10,499 nucleotides of DNA, from contig JAFWPT010000217.1 of NCBI GenBank assembly GCA_017509375.1, forward strand, positions 1-10,499. The letters run 5' to 3'. This stretch comes from Bacteroidales bacterium (GTDB lineage: Bacteria > Bacteroidota > Bacteroidia > Bacteroidales > UBA932). The notes beneath the pieces are model-generated. The model had not been told where the DNA came from and did not search any database. It saw only the letters and a program-made list of their open reading frames with translations. This document shows, piece by piece, positions 1-6,866 of the stretch (position 1 is its first letter; every line of letters starts with the position of its first letter). The position numbers and the translations under genes were made by a program.

Positions 1-369
1 CTCGAAAGCGGAAATCAGCAGGCCCAGCACCAGTGCCGTGGTAAATATGGCAAAAATTCCTCCGAGCAAGCGGTTAAGCCATCCGAGCGTGGCCAGTTTG
101 AACAATTTGGTAATCAAATGCCCCACCAGTGCCATCACAAGGGCGCAAAACAGGAAAATGAGAATGAAACAAATAATGTATGTAACCCTCTCCTCCGAAT
201 CGAACTGCAGCATTGCCACCTGCGTTAGATCCGGTGCAAAACGGCCTGCTACCAAGGCGCCTACTATAACGGAAGCCAGTGATACAACTTGAGTTATGAG
301 TCCTTTGACTATACCGTGGATGATAGCCGGAATAAAGAGAGCCAAAAGAATAATGTCAAATACAGCCAT
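1..369 (-). CDS. CvpA family membrane protein, C-terminus beyond window
   Basis: This is an open reverse-strand frame of 123 codons from an ATG at 369-367 that runs off the left edge without a stop. The protein starts MAVFDIILLALFIPAIIHGI and continues with KGLITQVVSLASVIVGALVA, then two more hydrophobic stretches near residues 60-80 and 100-122. A short amphipathic start, a Gly-rich second helix and roughly four membrane segments are the pattern of the CvpA (colicin V production) family of inner-membrane proteins, usually about 160-190 residues, so roughly the last third is missing. The molecular role of CvpA outside colicin V export is poorly defined; links to envelope integrity are reported for enterobacteria. 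It is transcribed divergently from ileS, with overlapping promoter elements in the 68-bp gap. The family call is from hydropathy and local motifs, not from a search. Confidence 0.8.
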   Translation of the reverse strand, partial: MAVFDIILLALFIPAIIHGIVKGLITQVVSLASVIVGALVAGRFAPDLTQVAMLQFDSEERVTYIICFILIFLFCALVMALVGHLITKLFKLATLGWLNRLLGGIFAIFTTALVLGLLISAFE

Positions 370-399
370 TGTTAAAACCCATCTAAATGATTATATTTG
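369..399 (+). promoter_or_regulatory. Candidate Bacteroidota promoter for the ileS operon
   Basis: TATATTTG at 392-399 matches the -7 consensus TAnnTTTG, and TTG at 369-371 lies 20 nt upstream, the expected -33 spacing for the Bacteroidota primary sigma factor. Transcription would begin near 406, about 32 nt before the ileS ATG. The -33 element overlaps the start codon of the divergent CvpA gene. Confidence 0.6.
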
Positions 400-419
400 C
401 GGACTAAAATATAATAGCG

Positions 420-449
420 CAAAAGTAGCTAAAAAATATGACATTCAAA
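420..449 (-). promoter_or_regulatory. Candidate Bacteroidota promoter for the CvpA gene
   Basis: On the reverse strand TACTTTTG (427-420) fits the -7 consensus TAnnTTTG, and TTTG (449-446) lies 18 nt upstream, close to the usual -33 spacing. The -33 box would fall inside the first codons of ileS. Predicted leader to the ATG at 369 is about 45 nt. Confidence 0.45.
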
Positions 450-3400
450 GAGTATAAGGGATTGGATTTAGTGGCCGCCGGAAACGAGGTTCTGGAGCGC
501 TGGAAGAAGATTGGTGCATTTGAGAAATCGCTCGAGCTCCGGGAAGGGGCCCCTGAATTCATTTTCTTCGAGGGTCCTCCAAGCGCCAACGGCATGCCCG
601 GAATCCACCACGTGATGGCCCGGAGCATCAAAGATGCAGTCTGCCGTTACAAGACGCAAAGCGGTTACAAAGTGCGCCGCCGCGCAGGCTGGGACACCCA
701 CGGACTGCCCGTCGAGCTGGGTGTGGAGAAGATGCTCGGCATTACCAAGGAAGACATAGGTACCAAGATAAGCGTAGAAGATTATAATGCAGCCTGCCGC
801 CGCGAGGTGATGAAATATACCGCAGAATGGCGCAACCTTACTGAGCGCATAGGCTACTGGGTGGATATGGACGACCCGTACATCACCTACGACAACCGCT
901 ACATCGAGACTCTCTGGTACCTTCTGAAAGACATATACGGCAAGGGCCTGCTCTACAAGGGAAAGAGCATACAGCCCTACTCCCCCGCCGCCGGCACCGG
1001 CCTGAGCACCCACGAACTCAACCAGCCAGGCTGCTACAGGGACGTGAAAGACACCACCTGCTGTGCGCAGTTCAAGGTAATAGGTGAAGAAGACCTGTAT
1101 TTCCTGGCCTGGACCACCACCCCCTGGACCCTGCCCAGCAACACCGCCCTCTGCGTAGGCCCGGAAATCGACTACGTGAAGGTCCGCAGCGCGAACCCCT
1201 ACACCGGCGCCCCTGCCACCTACATCCTGGCGCAGGCCCTGGTGGGCACCTGGTTCAACGACAAAGTGCCTCACGAAGTGCTGCCCGGCACCATCAAAGG
1301 AAAGGAGCTCGTGGGTATGCGTTACGAACAGCTCATCCCCTGGTTCCGTCCCGACGAAGGTGCGTTCAAGGTGATTCCCGGAGATTACGTGACAACGGAA
1401 GACGGTACCGGCATCGTGCATATCGCACCTACTTTCGGCGCCGACGACGCCCGTGTTGCCCGGCTTGCCGGAGTACCCGCCCTGCAGGTCAAGGACCGCG
1501 ACGGCAACCCTCAGGCGCAGGTAGATACGAAGGGCCGTTTCTGCCGCATCGAAGACCTCGATCCGCAGTATGTAACCGAGCGTGTGAGCCCGGATTACGC
1601 CCAATGGGCCGGCCGCTACGTGAAAAACGCCTACGACTCATCCCTGCCCGCCGACGCTCCCACGCTGGACATAGATATCTGCGTGGACCTGAAGGCCCGG
1701 GGCAAGGCGTTCCGCATTGAAAAGCACGTACACTCATATCCCCACTGCTGGCGTACGGACAAGCCCGTCCTCTACTATCCCCCGGACAGCTGGTTCATCC
1801 GCACCACCGCCGTGCGCGAGAAGATGATGGAACTCAACGACTCCATCGCCTGGAAGCCGGAATCCACCGGCACCGGACGCTTCGGCAAGTGGCTGGAGAA
1901 CATACAGGACTGGAACCTCAGCCGCAGCCGCTACTGGGGCACCCCGCTTCCCGTCTGGCGCAGTGAAGACGGCCGCGAGGAAGTATGCATAGGCAGCGTG
2001 CGCGAGCTCTGGGACGAGATAGACAAGTCCGTGGCCGCCGGTTTCATGCAGAGCAACCCGCTGAGGGACGCCGGCTTCGACCCGGACGACATGAGCAAGG
2101 AAAACTACGACCGCATCGACCTCCACAGGCCGTACGTGGACAAGATTATCCTCGTCAGCCCCGGCGGACGCAGGATGACCCGAGAGACCGACCTTATCGA
2201 CGTGTGGTTCGACTCCGGAGCCATGCCATACGCCCAGACCGGCCTGCGCGGCATAAAGAGCAGCGATTTCGGCTGCACGGCTGACTTCATAGCAGAGGGC
2301 GTGGACCAGACGCGCGGATGGTTCTACACCCTGCATGCCATCCATACCATGGTCAGCGGCACACCTGCCTTCAAGCGGGTGATTTCCAACGGCCTGGTGC
2401 TGGACAAGAAGGGCGAAAAGATGAGCAAGCGCCTCGGCAACGCCGTGGACCCCTTCAAGGCAATGGATACTTACGGGCCGGACGCTCTGCGCTGGTACAT
2501 GATGACCAACGCCCAGCCCTGGGACAACCTGAAGTTCGACGAAGCCGGAGTGGAGGAAGTGCGCCGCAAGTTCTTCGGCACCCTCTACAACTCTTATTCG
2601 GTCTTCGCCCTGTATGCCAACCTGGACGGCTTCGACCCCGCCACGGCGGCCGTTCCTTATGAAGACCGCCCCCTGTTCGACCGCTGGATTATCAGCAGGC
2701 TGAACAGCCTGGTGCGCCGCGTAAAGGAAGCTTACGAAGACTACGACATCACCACTGCAGGCCGTCTGGTGCAGGATTTCGTATGCGACGACCTCAGCAA
2801 CTGGTATATACGCCTCAACAAGAAGCGCCTCTGGGGCTCCGGCCTCGGCACCGACAAGTTGGCCGCCTACCAGACCCTCTACGAGGTACTTAAAGGCGTT
2901 GCTTTGCTGGGCGCCCCGATAGCTCCGTTCTTTATGGAACGGATGTGGCTGGACCTGGTCCCCGGCAGCGAGTCCGTACACTTCGAGCCCATGCCGGAGA
3001 GCTGCGGAAGACTCATTGACGAGGCACTTGAAGAAAGTATGTCCTTCGCCCAGAAGGCATCCTCAATGGTGCTGGCGCTGCGCAAGAAGGTGGGCATCAA
3101 CGTGCGCAAGCCGCTTGCCAAAGTGCTGGTGCCGGTGCTGGACGACGAAGTGAAATCGCATATTGAGAAGGTAAGCGACATATTCCTCACCGAGGTGAAC
3201 GTGAAGCAACTGGAATTCCTGCACGACACCACCGGTATCATCACCAAGCGCATCAAGCCCAATTTCAAGACTTTGGGCAAGATATACGGCAAGCAGATGA
3301 AGGAAATCGCCGCTGCGTTCGGCACGCTTGGCCAGGAGGTCATCGCTGACATTGAAAAGTCGGAGGAATACGCCCTCGGGCTTCCCTCCGGCACGGTATT

Positions 3401-3785
3401 GCTCCATCCCGGCGACTACGAAATCAGCTCCGAGGACATGCCCGGCTGGCTCGTGGCTACCGAGGGTACGCTTACAGTGGCCCTGGATATAGTACAAACT
3501 CCGGAGCTTGTGCTGGAAGGCACGGCCCGGGAACTGATCCACCCCATACAGAACCTCAGGAAAGAGAGCGGATTCGAACTTACGGACCGCATAGACACCC
3601 GCATCTACGCCGACGGGGATGCCTACAGGGCAATTCGGGAGGCTCTGGACGCTTTCGGCAGCTATGTGGCTGCGCAGACCCTATCTCTGAGCCTGGAACT
3701 GCTGCCGCTGGCTGAAGCTCCAGCCGGAGCGGCCGAAGTGGCCTGGGAAGATGAAACAATCAGAATAAACCTTAACCGTAAATAA
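438..3785 (+). CDS. ileS: Isoleucyl-tRNA synthetase, type 2, with altered HIGH motif
   Basis: Charges tRNA-Ile with isoleucine in the cytoplasm (class Ia synthetase). At 1115 residues it is normal for the long, eukaryote-like type-2 IleRS. Visible signatures are: the nucleotide-binding signature at 55-58, which reads GIHH in the context GPPSANGMPGIHH instead of HIGH; the CP1 editing domain with WTTTPWTLPSNT at 225-236 and GTGIVHIAPTFGADD at 323-337, whose last Asp is the usual amino-acid anchor; WFIR at 452; SRSRYWG at 495; KMSKR at 661-665; then the anticodon-binding domain and a long C-terminal extension without the Cys-rich zinc domain of type-1 enzymes. The ATG at 438 is the natural start because the N-terminal MTFKEYKGLDL is typical of Bacteroidota IleRS. 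First gene of a compact operon, 2 nt before the DksA-like gene. Type-2 enzymes are intrinsically tolerant to mupirocin, and the swapped motif suggests stronger resistance (inference). Confidence 0.97.
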   Translation: MTFKEYKGLDLVAAGNEVLERWKKIGAFEKSLELREGAPEFIFFEGPPSANGMPGIHHVMARSIKDAVCRYKTQSGYKVRRRAGWDTHGLPVELGVEKMLGITKEDIGTKISVEDYNAACRREVMKYTAEWRNLTERIGYWVDMDDPYITYDNRYIETLWYLLKDIYGKGLLYKGKSIQPYSPAAGTGLSTHELNQPGCYRDVKDTTCCAQFKVIGEEDLYFLAWTTTPWTLPSNTALCVGPEIDYVKVRSANPYTGAPATYILAQALVGTWFNDKVPHEVLPGTIKGKELVGMRYEQLIPWFRPDEGAFKVIPGDYVTTEDGTGIVHIAPTFGADDARVARLAGVPALQVKDRDGNPQAQVDTKGRFCRIEDLDPQYVTERVSPDYAQWAGRYVKNAYDSSLPADAPTLDIDICVDLKARGKAFRIEKHVHSYPHCWRTDKPVLYYPPDSWFIRTTAVREKMMELNDSIAWKPESTGTGRFGKWLENIQDWNLSRSRYWGTPLPVWRSEDGREEVCIGSVRELWDEIDKSVAAGFMQSNPLRDAGFDPDDMSKENYDRIDLHRPYVDKIILVSPGGRRMTRETDLIDVWFDSGAMPYAQTGLRGIKSSDFGCTADFIAEGVDQTRGWFYTLHAIHTMVSGTPAFKRVISNGLVLDKKGEKMSKRLGNAVDPFKAMDTYGPDALRWYMMTNAQPWDNLKFDEAGVEEVRRKFFGTLYNSYSVFALYANLDGFDPATAAVPYEDRPLFDRWIISRLNSLVRRVKEAYEDYDITTAGRLVQDFVCDDLSNWYIRLNKKRLWGSGLGTDKLAAYQTLYEVLKGVALLGAPIAPFFMERMWLDLVPGSESVHFEPMPESCGRLIDEALEESMSFAQKASSMVLALRKKVGINVRKPLAKVLVPVLDDEVKSHIEKVSDIFLTEVNVKQLEFLHDTTGIITKRIKPNFKTLGKIYGKQMKEIAAAFGTLGQEVIADIEKSEEYALGLPSGTVLLHPGDYEISSEDMPGWLVATEGTLTVALDIVQTPELVLEGTARELIHPIQNLRKESGFELTDRIDTRIYADGDAYRAIREALDAFGSYVAAQTLSLSLELLPLAEAPAGAAEVAWEDETIRINLNRK

Positions 3786-3787
3786 AT

Positions 3788-4189
3788 ATGGCAGAAGAAA
3801 TTAAGACACGTTATTCCGATGAGGAACTGGCCGAATTCAAGGCTATCATCGACGATATGCTGGTTAAAGCCCGCGCGGAATATGACACTCTCCGCCACGT
3901 GATAATGCACAACGGATCGAATGATATCGAAGACACTTCGCCTTCTTTCAAGACTGTAGAAGACGACGGAGCCAACCAGCTCTCCAAGGAAGAGGCAAGC
4001 CAGCTCGCGCAGCGCCAGTACAAGTTCATCCAGAATCTCGAAGCCGCACTGGTGCGCATCGAGAACAAGACTTACGGCATCTGCCGCGAGACCGGCAAGC
4101 TTATCCCCAAGGAGCGCCTTCGCCTTGTACCTCACGCCACGCTTACCGTGGAGGCTAAGGAGAAACTCGCAAAGGCAGGCAAGAAATGA
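3788..4189 (+). CDS. TraR/DksA family transcription factor
   Basis: A 133-residue cytoplasmic protein with the DksA layout: a long acidic coiled-coil hairpin (helices about 10-40 and 65-95), then a small globular C-terminal element starting at YGICRETGKLIPKERL (96-111). DksA proteins enter the RNA polymerase secondary channel and, with ppGpp, adjust initiation at rRNA and amino-acid promoters. The sequence at the hairpin tip includes NDIEDTS (45-51), where D46 and D49 could serve as the tip acidic residues, although the classical DxxDxA is not intact. Only one of the four zinc-binding cysteines remains (C99), with Thr, His and other residues where CxxC...CxxC is expected. This is my recollection of the normal state in Bacteroidota members rather than a mutation here. 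It begins 2 nt after ileS and overlaps lspA by ATGA, so it is translationally coupled in the operon. Confidence 0.9.
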   Translation: MAEEIKTRYSDEELAEFKAIIDDMLVKARAEYDTLRHVIMHNGSNDIEDTSPSFKTVEDDGANQLSKEEASQLAQRQYKFIQNLEAALVRIENKTYGICRETGKLIPKERLRLVPHATLTVEAKEKLAKAGKK

Positions 4190-4755
4190 AAGTATCCAGA
4201 GGTGCGAAGCTGATAATCCTTGGAGTGCTTCTGGTGGTGATTGACCAGTTGATCAAGTATCTGGTCAAGACCAACATGTCGCTCGGGGAGCAAATACATG
4301 TTATCGGAAACTGGTTCCGCCTGTGCTTCGTAGAGAATGAAGGCATGGCTTTCGGCATGAAGTTCGGAGGTTCGGTGGGAAAATTCCTGCTGTCGCTCTT
4401 CCGTATAGTGCTGTGCGGCGCCTTGATATGGTGGATCTCTTCCTTGAACAAGAAGGGAAACGCTCCTGCAGGGGTTCTGGTCGGCCTGACTCTGATTACC
4501 GCCGGGGCTTTTGGCAACATTATCGACTGCCTGTTCTACGGTATGATTTGGGACTATGCCCCTTTCATGTTCGGCAAAGTGGTGGATATGTTCTATTTCC
4601 CGTTGATCCATAATTCGGCGGGGGATGTGATTTTCTTCAGCCCCGTGTTCAATTTCGCCGATTCGTGCGTGACTGTCGGGGCCTTTTACCTGATTCTGTT
4701 CCAGTGGAAGTTCTTCGCGGCTGATGATAAGAAGAAAGACAGTCCTGCTGCTTAG
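4186..4755 (+). CDS. lspA: Lipoprotein signal peptidase (signal peptidase II)
   Basis: Inner-membrane aspartyl protease that removes the signal peptide from diacylglyceryl-modified prolipoproteins. The 189 residues show four hydrophobic segments (about 9-27, 66-85, 95-115, 155-175). Family motifs are present in order: DQLIK at 20-24, NEGMAFG at 51-57, GNIID at 110-114 with catalytic Asp114, VVDMF near 132-136, and FNFAD at 155-159 with catalytic Asp159. The stretch between the two catalytic Asp motifs carries an insert (about 136-152), which I recall as common in Bacteroidota LspA. The start ATG overlaps the DksA-like stop (ATGA), and the 3' end overlaps the following lipoprotein gene by 32 nt in another frame. 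Being intact and carrying both catalytic residues, it should be active. Confidence 0.97.
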   Translation: MKVSRGAKLIILGVLLVVIDQLIKYLVKTNMSLGEQIHVIGNWFRLCFVENEGMAFGMKFGGSVGKFLLSLFRIVLCGALIWWISSLNKKGNAPAGVLVGLTLITAGAFGNIIDCLFYGMIWDYAPFMFGKVVDMFYFPLIHNSAGDVIFFSPVFNFADSCVTVGAFYLILFQWKFFAADDKKKDSPAA

Positions 4756-6142
4756 CGCTTTTGCTGCGTTTGTACTGAGTTGCTGCCCTCGCGGCGGCAA
4801 TTCTGGTTTTTATGAAGCGGACGCTCTGTGTTTTAACGCCTCTGCCCGCGACTGGGTAATGGGCACGGGCCGCCTGTATCCGGAGACCGTCCCCGCCCCT
4901 CCCGCCGCGCCTAAGGGCTACGTGCCGGTATACCTCAGCCATTACGGCAGACACGGCTCCCGCTACATGGACGGCAAGAACGGCTACGGACTCGTGTCTG
5001 AAGTACTCAGGCGCGCAGCCGCCGACGGCAGGCTCACCCCGTTAGGGAAAGATATCTGGGCAAAATATTCTTCCGCATTGCCTTACCTTAGCGGGCGCAC
5101 CGGGGAGCTTACTCCGCTCGGGGCATTGCAGCAGCGGCAGATAGCCAGGCGTATGGTGGACAACTACCCTCGGCTTTTCAGGAAAGGGGCACGTGTGGTC
5201 GCAAACTCCACCAATCTGGAACGGACGATGCTGTCTATGTGCAACTTCAACCAGGCATTGCTACAGAGTCACCCGTGGCTGGATATCCATGCCGACGCAG
5301 GCCGGCTTATGATGGGGCACATCAATCAACATTCTCCTGAAAATCCGAAAGTTACGCCGGAAGACGTACAGTGGAAGAGCGCCGATGCGCCATGGCGGCC
5401 CGAGTTCGACCGCTACTGCGGGCGGCTGCTTCACTGGGAGGCGTTCTGCAGTATGCTGTTCGACGACATGGAGTACGTCCGGAGCATCTGCGATCCGGTT
5501 CGCTTCGAGCGGGACTATTTCGCGGTAGCAAAGAACCTGCCCAGCTGTCCGGTGGAAGACTGCGGCCTTTTCTGGGCCGTCCCGGAGGAGGAGCAGGAAT
5601 TGCTGGGGCGGCTTGAGAACTATACTTTCTATGTGGAAAAGAGCTTGTGGCCTGGAGGAAACGGACGCGGCTGCTATCTGTCCGAGGCTGTGCTGGGTGA
5701 CATAATGGCTCACGTTGCCGAGGACCTACGGGACGGGGTGAACGTGCGGTTGCGCTTCGGACACGACGGTTGCATCATGGCACTGTTCGCCCTTATGGGG
5801 CTGTACGGCTGGAGTGACGTACCAGAAGACCCGGAGCGGGCATGGGAGTATTGGGACGTATCCCGCATACCAATGGCCTGCAACTTCCAGCTGGTGTTTT
5901 TTGCGCCCAGGCGTTCTGCTGCAAAACCTGTGGAAGAGGAGCTGCTGGTTATGATGATGCTCAATGAGGAGCCGGTGGCGCTGCCGCTGAAGGAGTTGCC
6001 GGCTTCGGGGAGGCATGAGTATGTTGCGCCAGGGGCAGCGTCTGTGCGCAGAAATGGATCAGGACCGTATTACCGCTGGAGCGACTTCGTAGAGCATTAT
6101 ACACCGATACTCGACAATGCCCGCATGCACCTGGCGCAATAA
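4724..6142 (+). CDS. Histidine acid phosphatase family lipoprotein
   Basis: A 472-residue predicted lipoprotein of the clade-2 histidine phosphatase superfamily (acid phosphatases and phytases), which cleave phosphomonoesters through a phosphohistidine intermediate. The N-terminus MIRRKTVLLLSAFAAFVLSC is a signal peptide with lipobox VLS-C at Cys20, a second Cys following. The catalytic motif is SHYGRHGSR at 72-80, with nucleophile His77 flanked by Arg76 and Arg80. NSTNLERTMLS near residues 160-170 supplies the further conserved Arg, and FGHDG with His347-Asp348 is the C-terminal HD pair, Asp being the proton donor. HD rather than HAE argues against the MINPP-type phytases known from Bacteroides. 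Substrate cannot be read from sequence. It starts inside the end of lspA, so it is the last gene of the ileS operon, and its maturation depends on LspA. Location is probably the periplasmic or outer face of the outer membrane. Confidence 0.85.
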   Translation: MIRRKTVLLLSAFAAFVLSCCPRGGNSGFYEADALCFNASARDWVMGTGRLYPETVPAPPAAPKGYVPVYLSHYGRHGSRYMDGKNGYGLVSEVLRRAAADGRLTPLGKDIWAKYSSALPYLSGRTGELTPLGALQQRQIARRMVDNYPRLFRKGARVVANSTNLERTMLSMCNFNQALLQSHPWLDIHADAGRLMMGHINQHSPENPKVTPEDVQWKSADAPWRPEFDRYCGRLLHWEAFCSMLFDDMEYVRSICDPVRFERDYFAVAKNLPSCPVEDCGLFWAVPEEEQELLGRLENYTFYVEKSLWPGGNGRGCYLSEAVLGDIMAHVAEDLRDGVNVRLRFGHDGCIMALFALMGLYGWSDVPEDPERAWEYWDVSRIPMACNFQLVFFAPRRSAAKPVEEELLVMMMLNEEPVALPLKELPASGRHEYVAPGAASVRRNGSGPYYRWSDFVEHYTPILDNARMHLAQ

Positions 6143-6146
6143 AAAA

Positions 6147-6177
6147 TTTGCAGAACCAGAGTTTTTTCATACATTTG
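6147..6177 (+). promoter_or_regulatory. Bacteroidota promoter for tRNA-Ser
   Basis: TTTG at 6147-6150, a 19-nt spacer, then TACATTTG at 6170-6177 is a full match to the Bacteroidota -33/-7 pattern. Transcription would start around 6184, about 6 nt before the mature tRNA end. It begins only 5 nt after the stop of the phosphatase gene, so read-through from that operon is also possible because no terminator separates them. Confidence 0.7.
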
Positions 6178-6189
6178 CATTCCCAAAAC

Positions 6190-6274
6190 GGAGGTGTGGC
6201 CGAGTGGTCGATGGCGGCAGTCTTGAAAACTGTTGAACGGCAACGTTCCGGGGGTTCGAATCCCTCCGCCTCCG
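6190..6274 (+). tRNA. tRNA-Ser (anticodon UGA)
   Basis: An 85-nt class II tRNA with a long variable arm. The acceptor stem GGAGGTG (6190-6196) pairs with CGCCTCC (6267-6273), including one T-G pair, and G6274 is the serine-type discriminator. The anticodon stem GCAGT/ACTGT (6217-6221, 6229-6233) encloses the loop CTTGAAA, with anticodon TGA at 6224-6226, reading UCA codons. The T arm carries GGTTCGAATCC. CCA is not encoded (next bases CGC), so it must be added by nucleotidyltransferase. The variable arm includes TTGAACGGCAACGTTC, which can form its own stem. Confidence 0.97.
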
Positions 6275-6280
6275 CGCAAT

Positions 6281-6407
6281 GAAATGTAAACGAAAATGCT
6301 GCCCGCGCAGCATTTTTTTGTTGTACGGCAGCCCCGTCGAAAGCTTGCTTTCGCAAGGGGATGACGGACGACAAAAAGTGCCGCAGGCTCGCCATCGTTT
6401 ACATTTC
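6281..6407. repeat. 13-bp inverted repeat bracketing the tRNA terminator
   Basis: GAAATGTAAACGA (6281-6293) and TCGTTTACATTTC (6395-6407) are perfect reverse complements and enclose about 100 bp that hold the tRNA terminator and one further hairpin. The match does not extend on either side. A variant of the right arm, TCGTATACATTTC, recurs at 6697-6709. It could be the ends of a small non-autonomous element or simply a repeated word; no target duplication is evident. Confidence 0.5.
6296..6319 (+). terminator. Intrinsic terminator after tRNA-Ser
   Basis: ATGCTGC (6296-6302) pairs with GCAGCAT (6307-6313) around the loop CCGC and is followed by six T residues (6314-6319). Upstream A residues extend the stem by pairing with the first T residues. 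Located 21 nt after the tRNA, it should end transcription of the tRNA and of any read-through from the ileS operon. Confidence 0.88.
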
Positions 6408-6437
6408 TCCCGGACAACAGGGAAAAGGCCGCACGCA
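6380..6437. repeat. 58-bp direct repeat, copy A
   Basis: Begins GCCGCAGGCTCGCCATCG and ends GGGAAAAGGCCGCACGCA. It matches copy B (6682-6739) at 53 of 58 positions without gaps, by my own alignment. It continues directly into the sequence resembling the tRNA-Ser 3' end, whereas copy B does not. Confidence 0.8.
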
Positions 6438-6446
6438 GTGCGGGCT

Positions 6447-6463
6447 AATCCCTCAGCCTCCGC
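6447..6463. repeat. Partial duplicate of the tRNA-Ser 3' end (att-like)
   Basis: AATCCCTCAGCCTCCGC matches AATCCCTCCGCCTCCGC of the tRNA (6259-6275) at 16 of 17 bases, and GGG stands just upstream in both. Duplicated tRNA 3' ends are the usual scar of tyrosine-recombinase elements that integrate into tRNA genes. No integrase gene is present in this window, so this would be a relic or coincidence. Confidence 0.35.
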
Positions 6464-6466
6464 TTC

Positions 6467-6491
6467 AGAAGCAGCGCGTTGCGCTGCTTCT
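6467..6491. repeat. Perfect 11-bp stem-loop
   Basis: AGAAGCAGCGC (6467-6477) and GCGCTGCTTCT (6481-6491) are perfect complements around a 3-nt loop GTT. The sequence after it (TTCGCTC) lacks a real T tract, so it is not a convincing terminator. It lies immediately after the att-like sequence. Confidence 0.6.
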
Positions 6492-6681
6492 TTCGCTCTG
6501 GCGGAGGAATAAGGCGCTTCGCGCCCTCCTACATGTTACCCCTTCACGCATTCGGACACTCCAGGACCAAAATCGGCATTCGTGGTCCCACATGGTAGCA
6601 CAATAAGCTCTCTGGGACCAAATTCGCCAATTTCCGGCCCGAGGCGAGCATGAGCAAAGAGGTTGGAGCAAAGGCTTCGGA

Positions 6682-6739
6682 GCCGCAGGCTCGCCATCGT
6701 ATACATTTCTCACGGACAAAAGGGAAAAGGCGACACGCA
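6682..6739. repeat. 58-bp direct repeat, copy B
   Basis: Second copy of the repeat at 6380-6437, offset by 302 bp, with five mismatches. It is followed by an AT-rich stretch with no similarity to what follows copy A, so the repeat boundary on the right is close to the end of this match. Confidence 0.8.
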
Positions 6740-6866
6740 ATAAACTGAACTACGCATATTTCGGATTTGCATCCGCTTTCTGCATATATAGTAATTTTTT
6801 TCTGAGCTGCAAACAAAAAAACAAACTGGACTCCAAGTCTGGTCATTTTATATGGCCTACCTTGCG

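Noticed and set aside
38..292. Forward open frame of 84 codons at the left edge
   Set aside because: It is the complement of the CvpA-like membrane protein frame, which has the better protein pattern and a promoter.
468..1604. Long reverse-strand open frame of 378 codons opposite ileS
   Set aside because: It lies wholly antisense to the well-supported IleRS frame, has low-complexity Val/Gly/Ala-rich content with no domain, and arises from the GC-rich codon pattern of ileS.
1734..2981. Reverse-strand open frame of 415 codons opposite ileS
   Set aside because: Antisense shadow of the same gene, with no recognisable motif and no promoter.
6097..6417. Reverse-strand open frame across the tRNA, giving GGGGIRTPGTLPFNSFQDC
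   Set aside because: This is the familiar spurious protein read from the antisense strand of tRNA-Ser; the tRNA fold is unambiguous.
6279..6606. Two overlapping forward frames of 77 and 81 codons after the tRNA
   Set aside because: They run through the terminator and/or several hairpins and repeat copy A, and have no recognisable protein pattern.
6380..6739. CRISPR-like array
   Set aside because: Only two repeat copies, 58 bp long and 302 bp apart, with no regular spacers and no cas genes.
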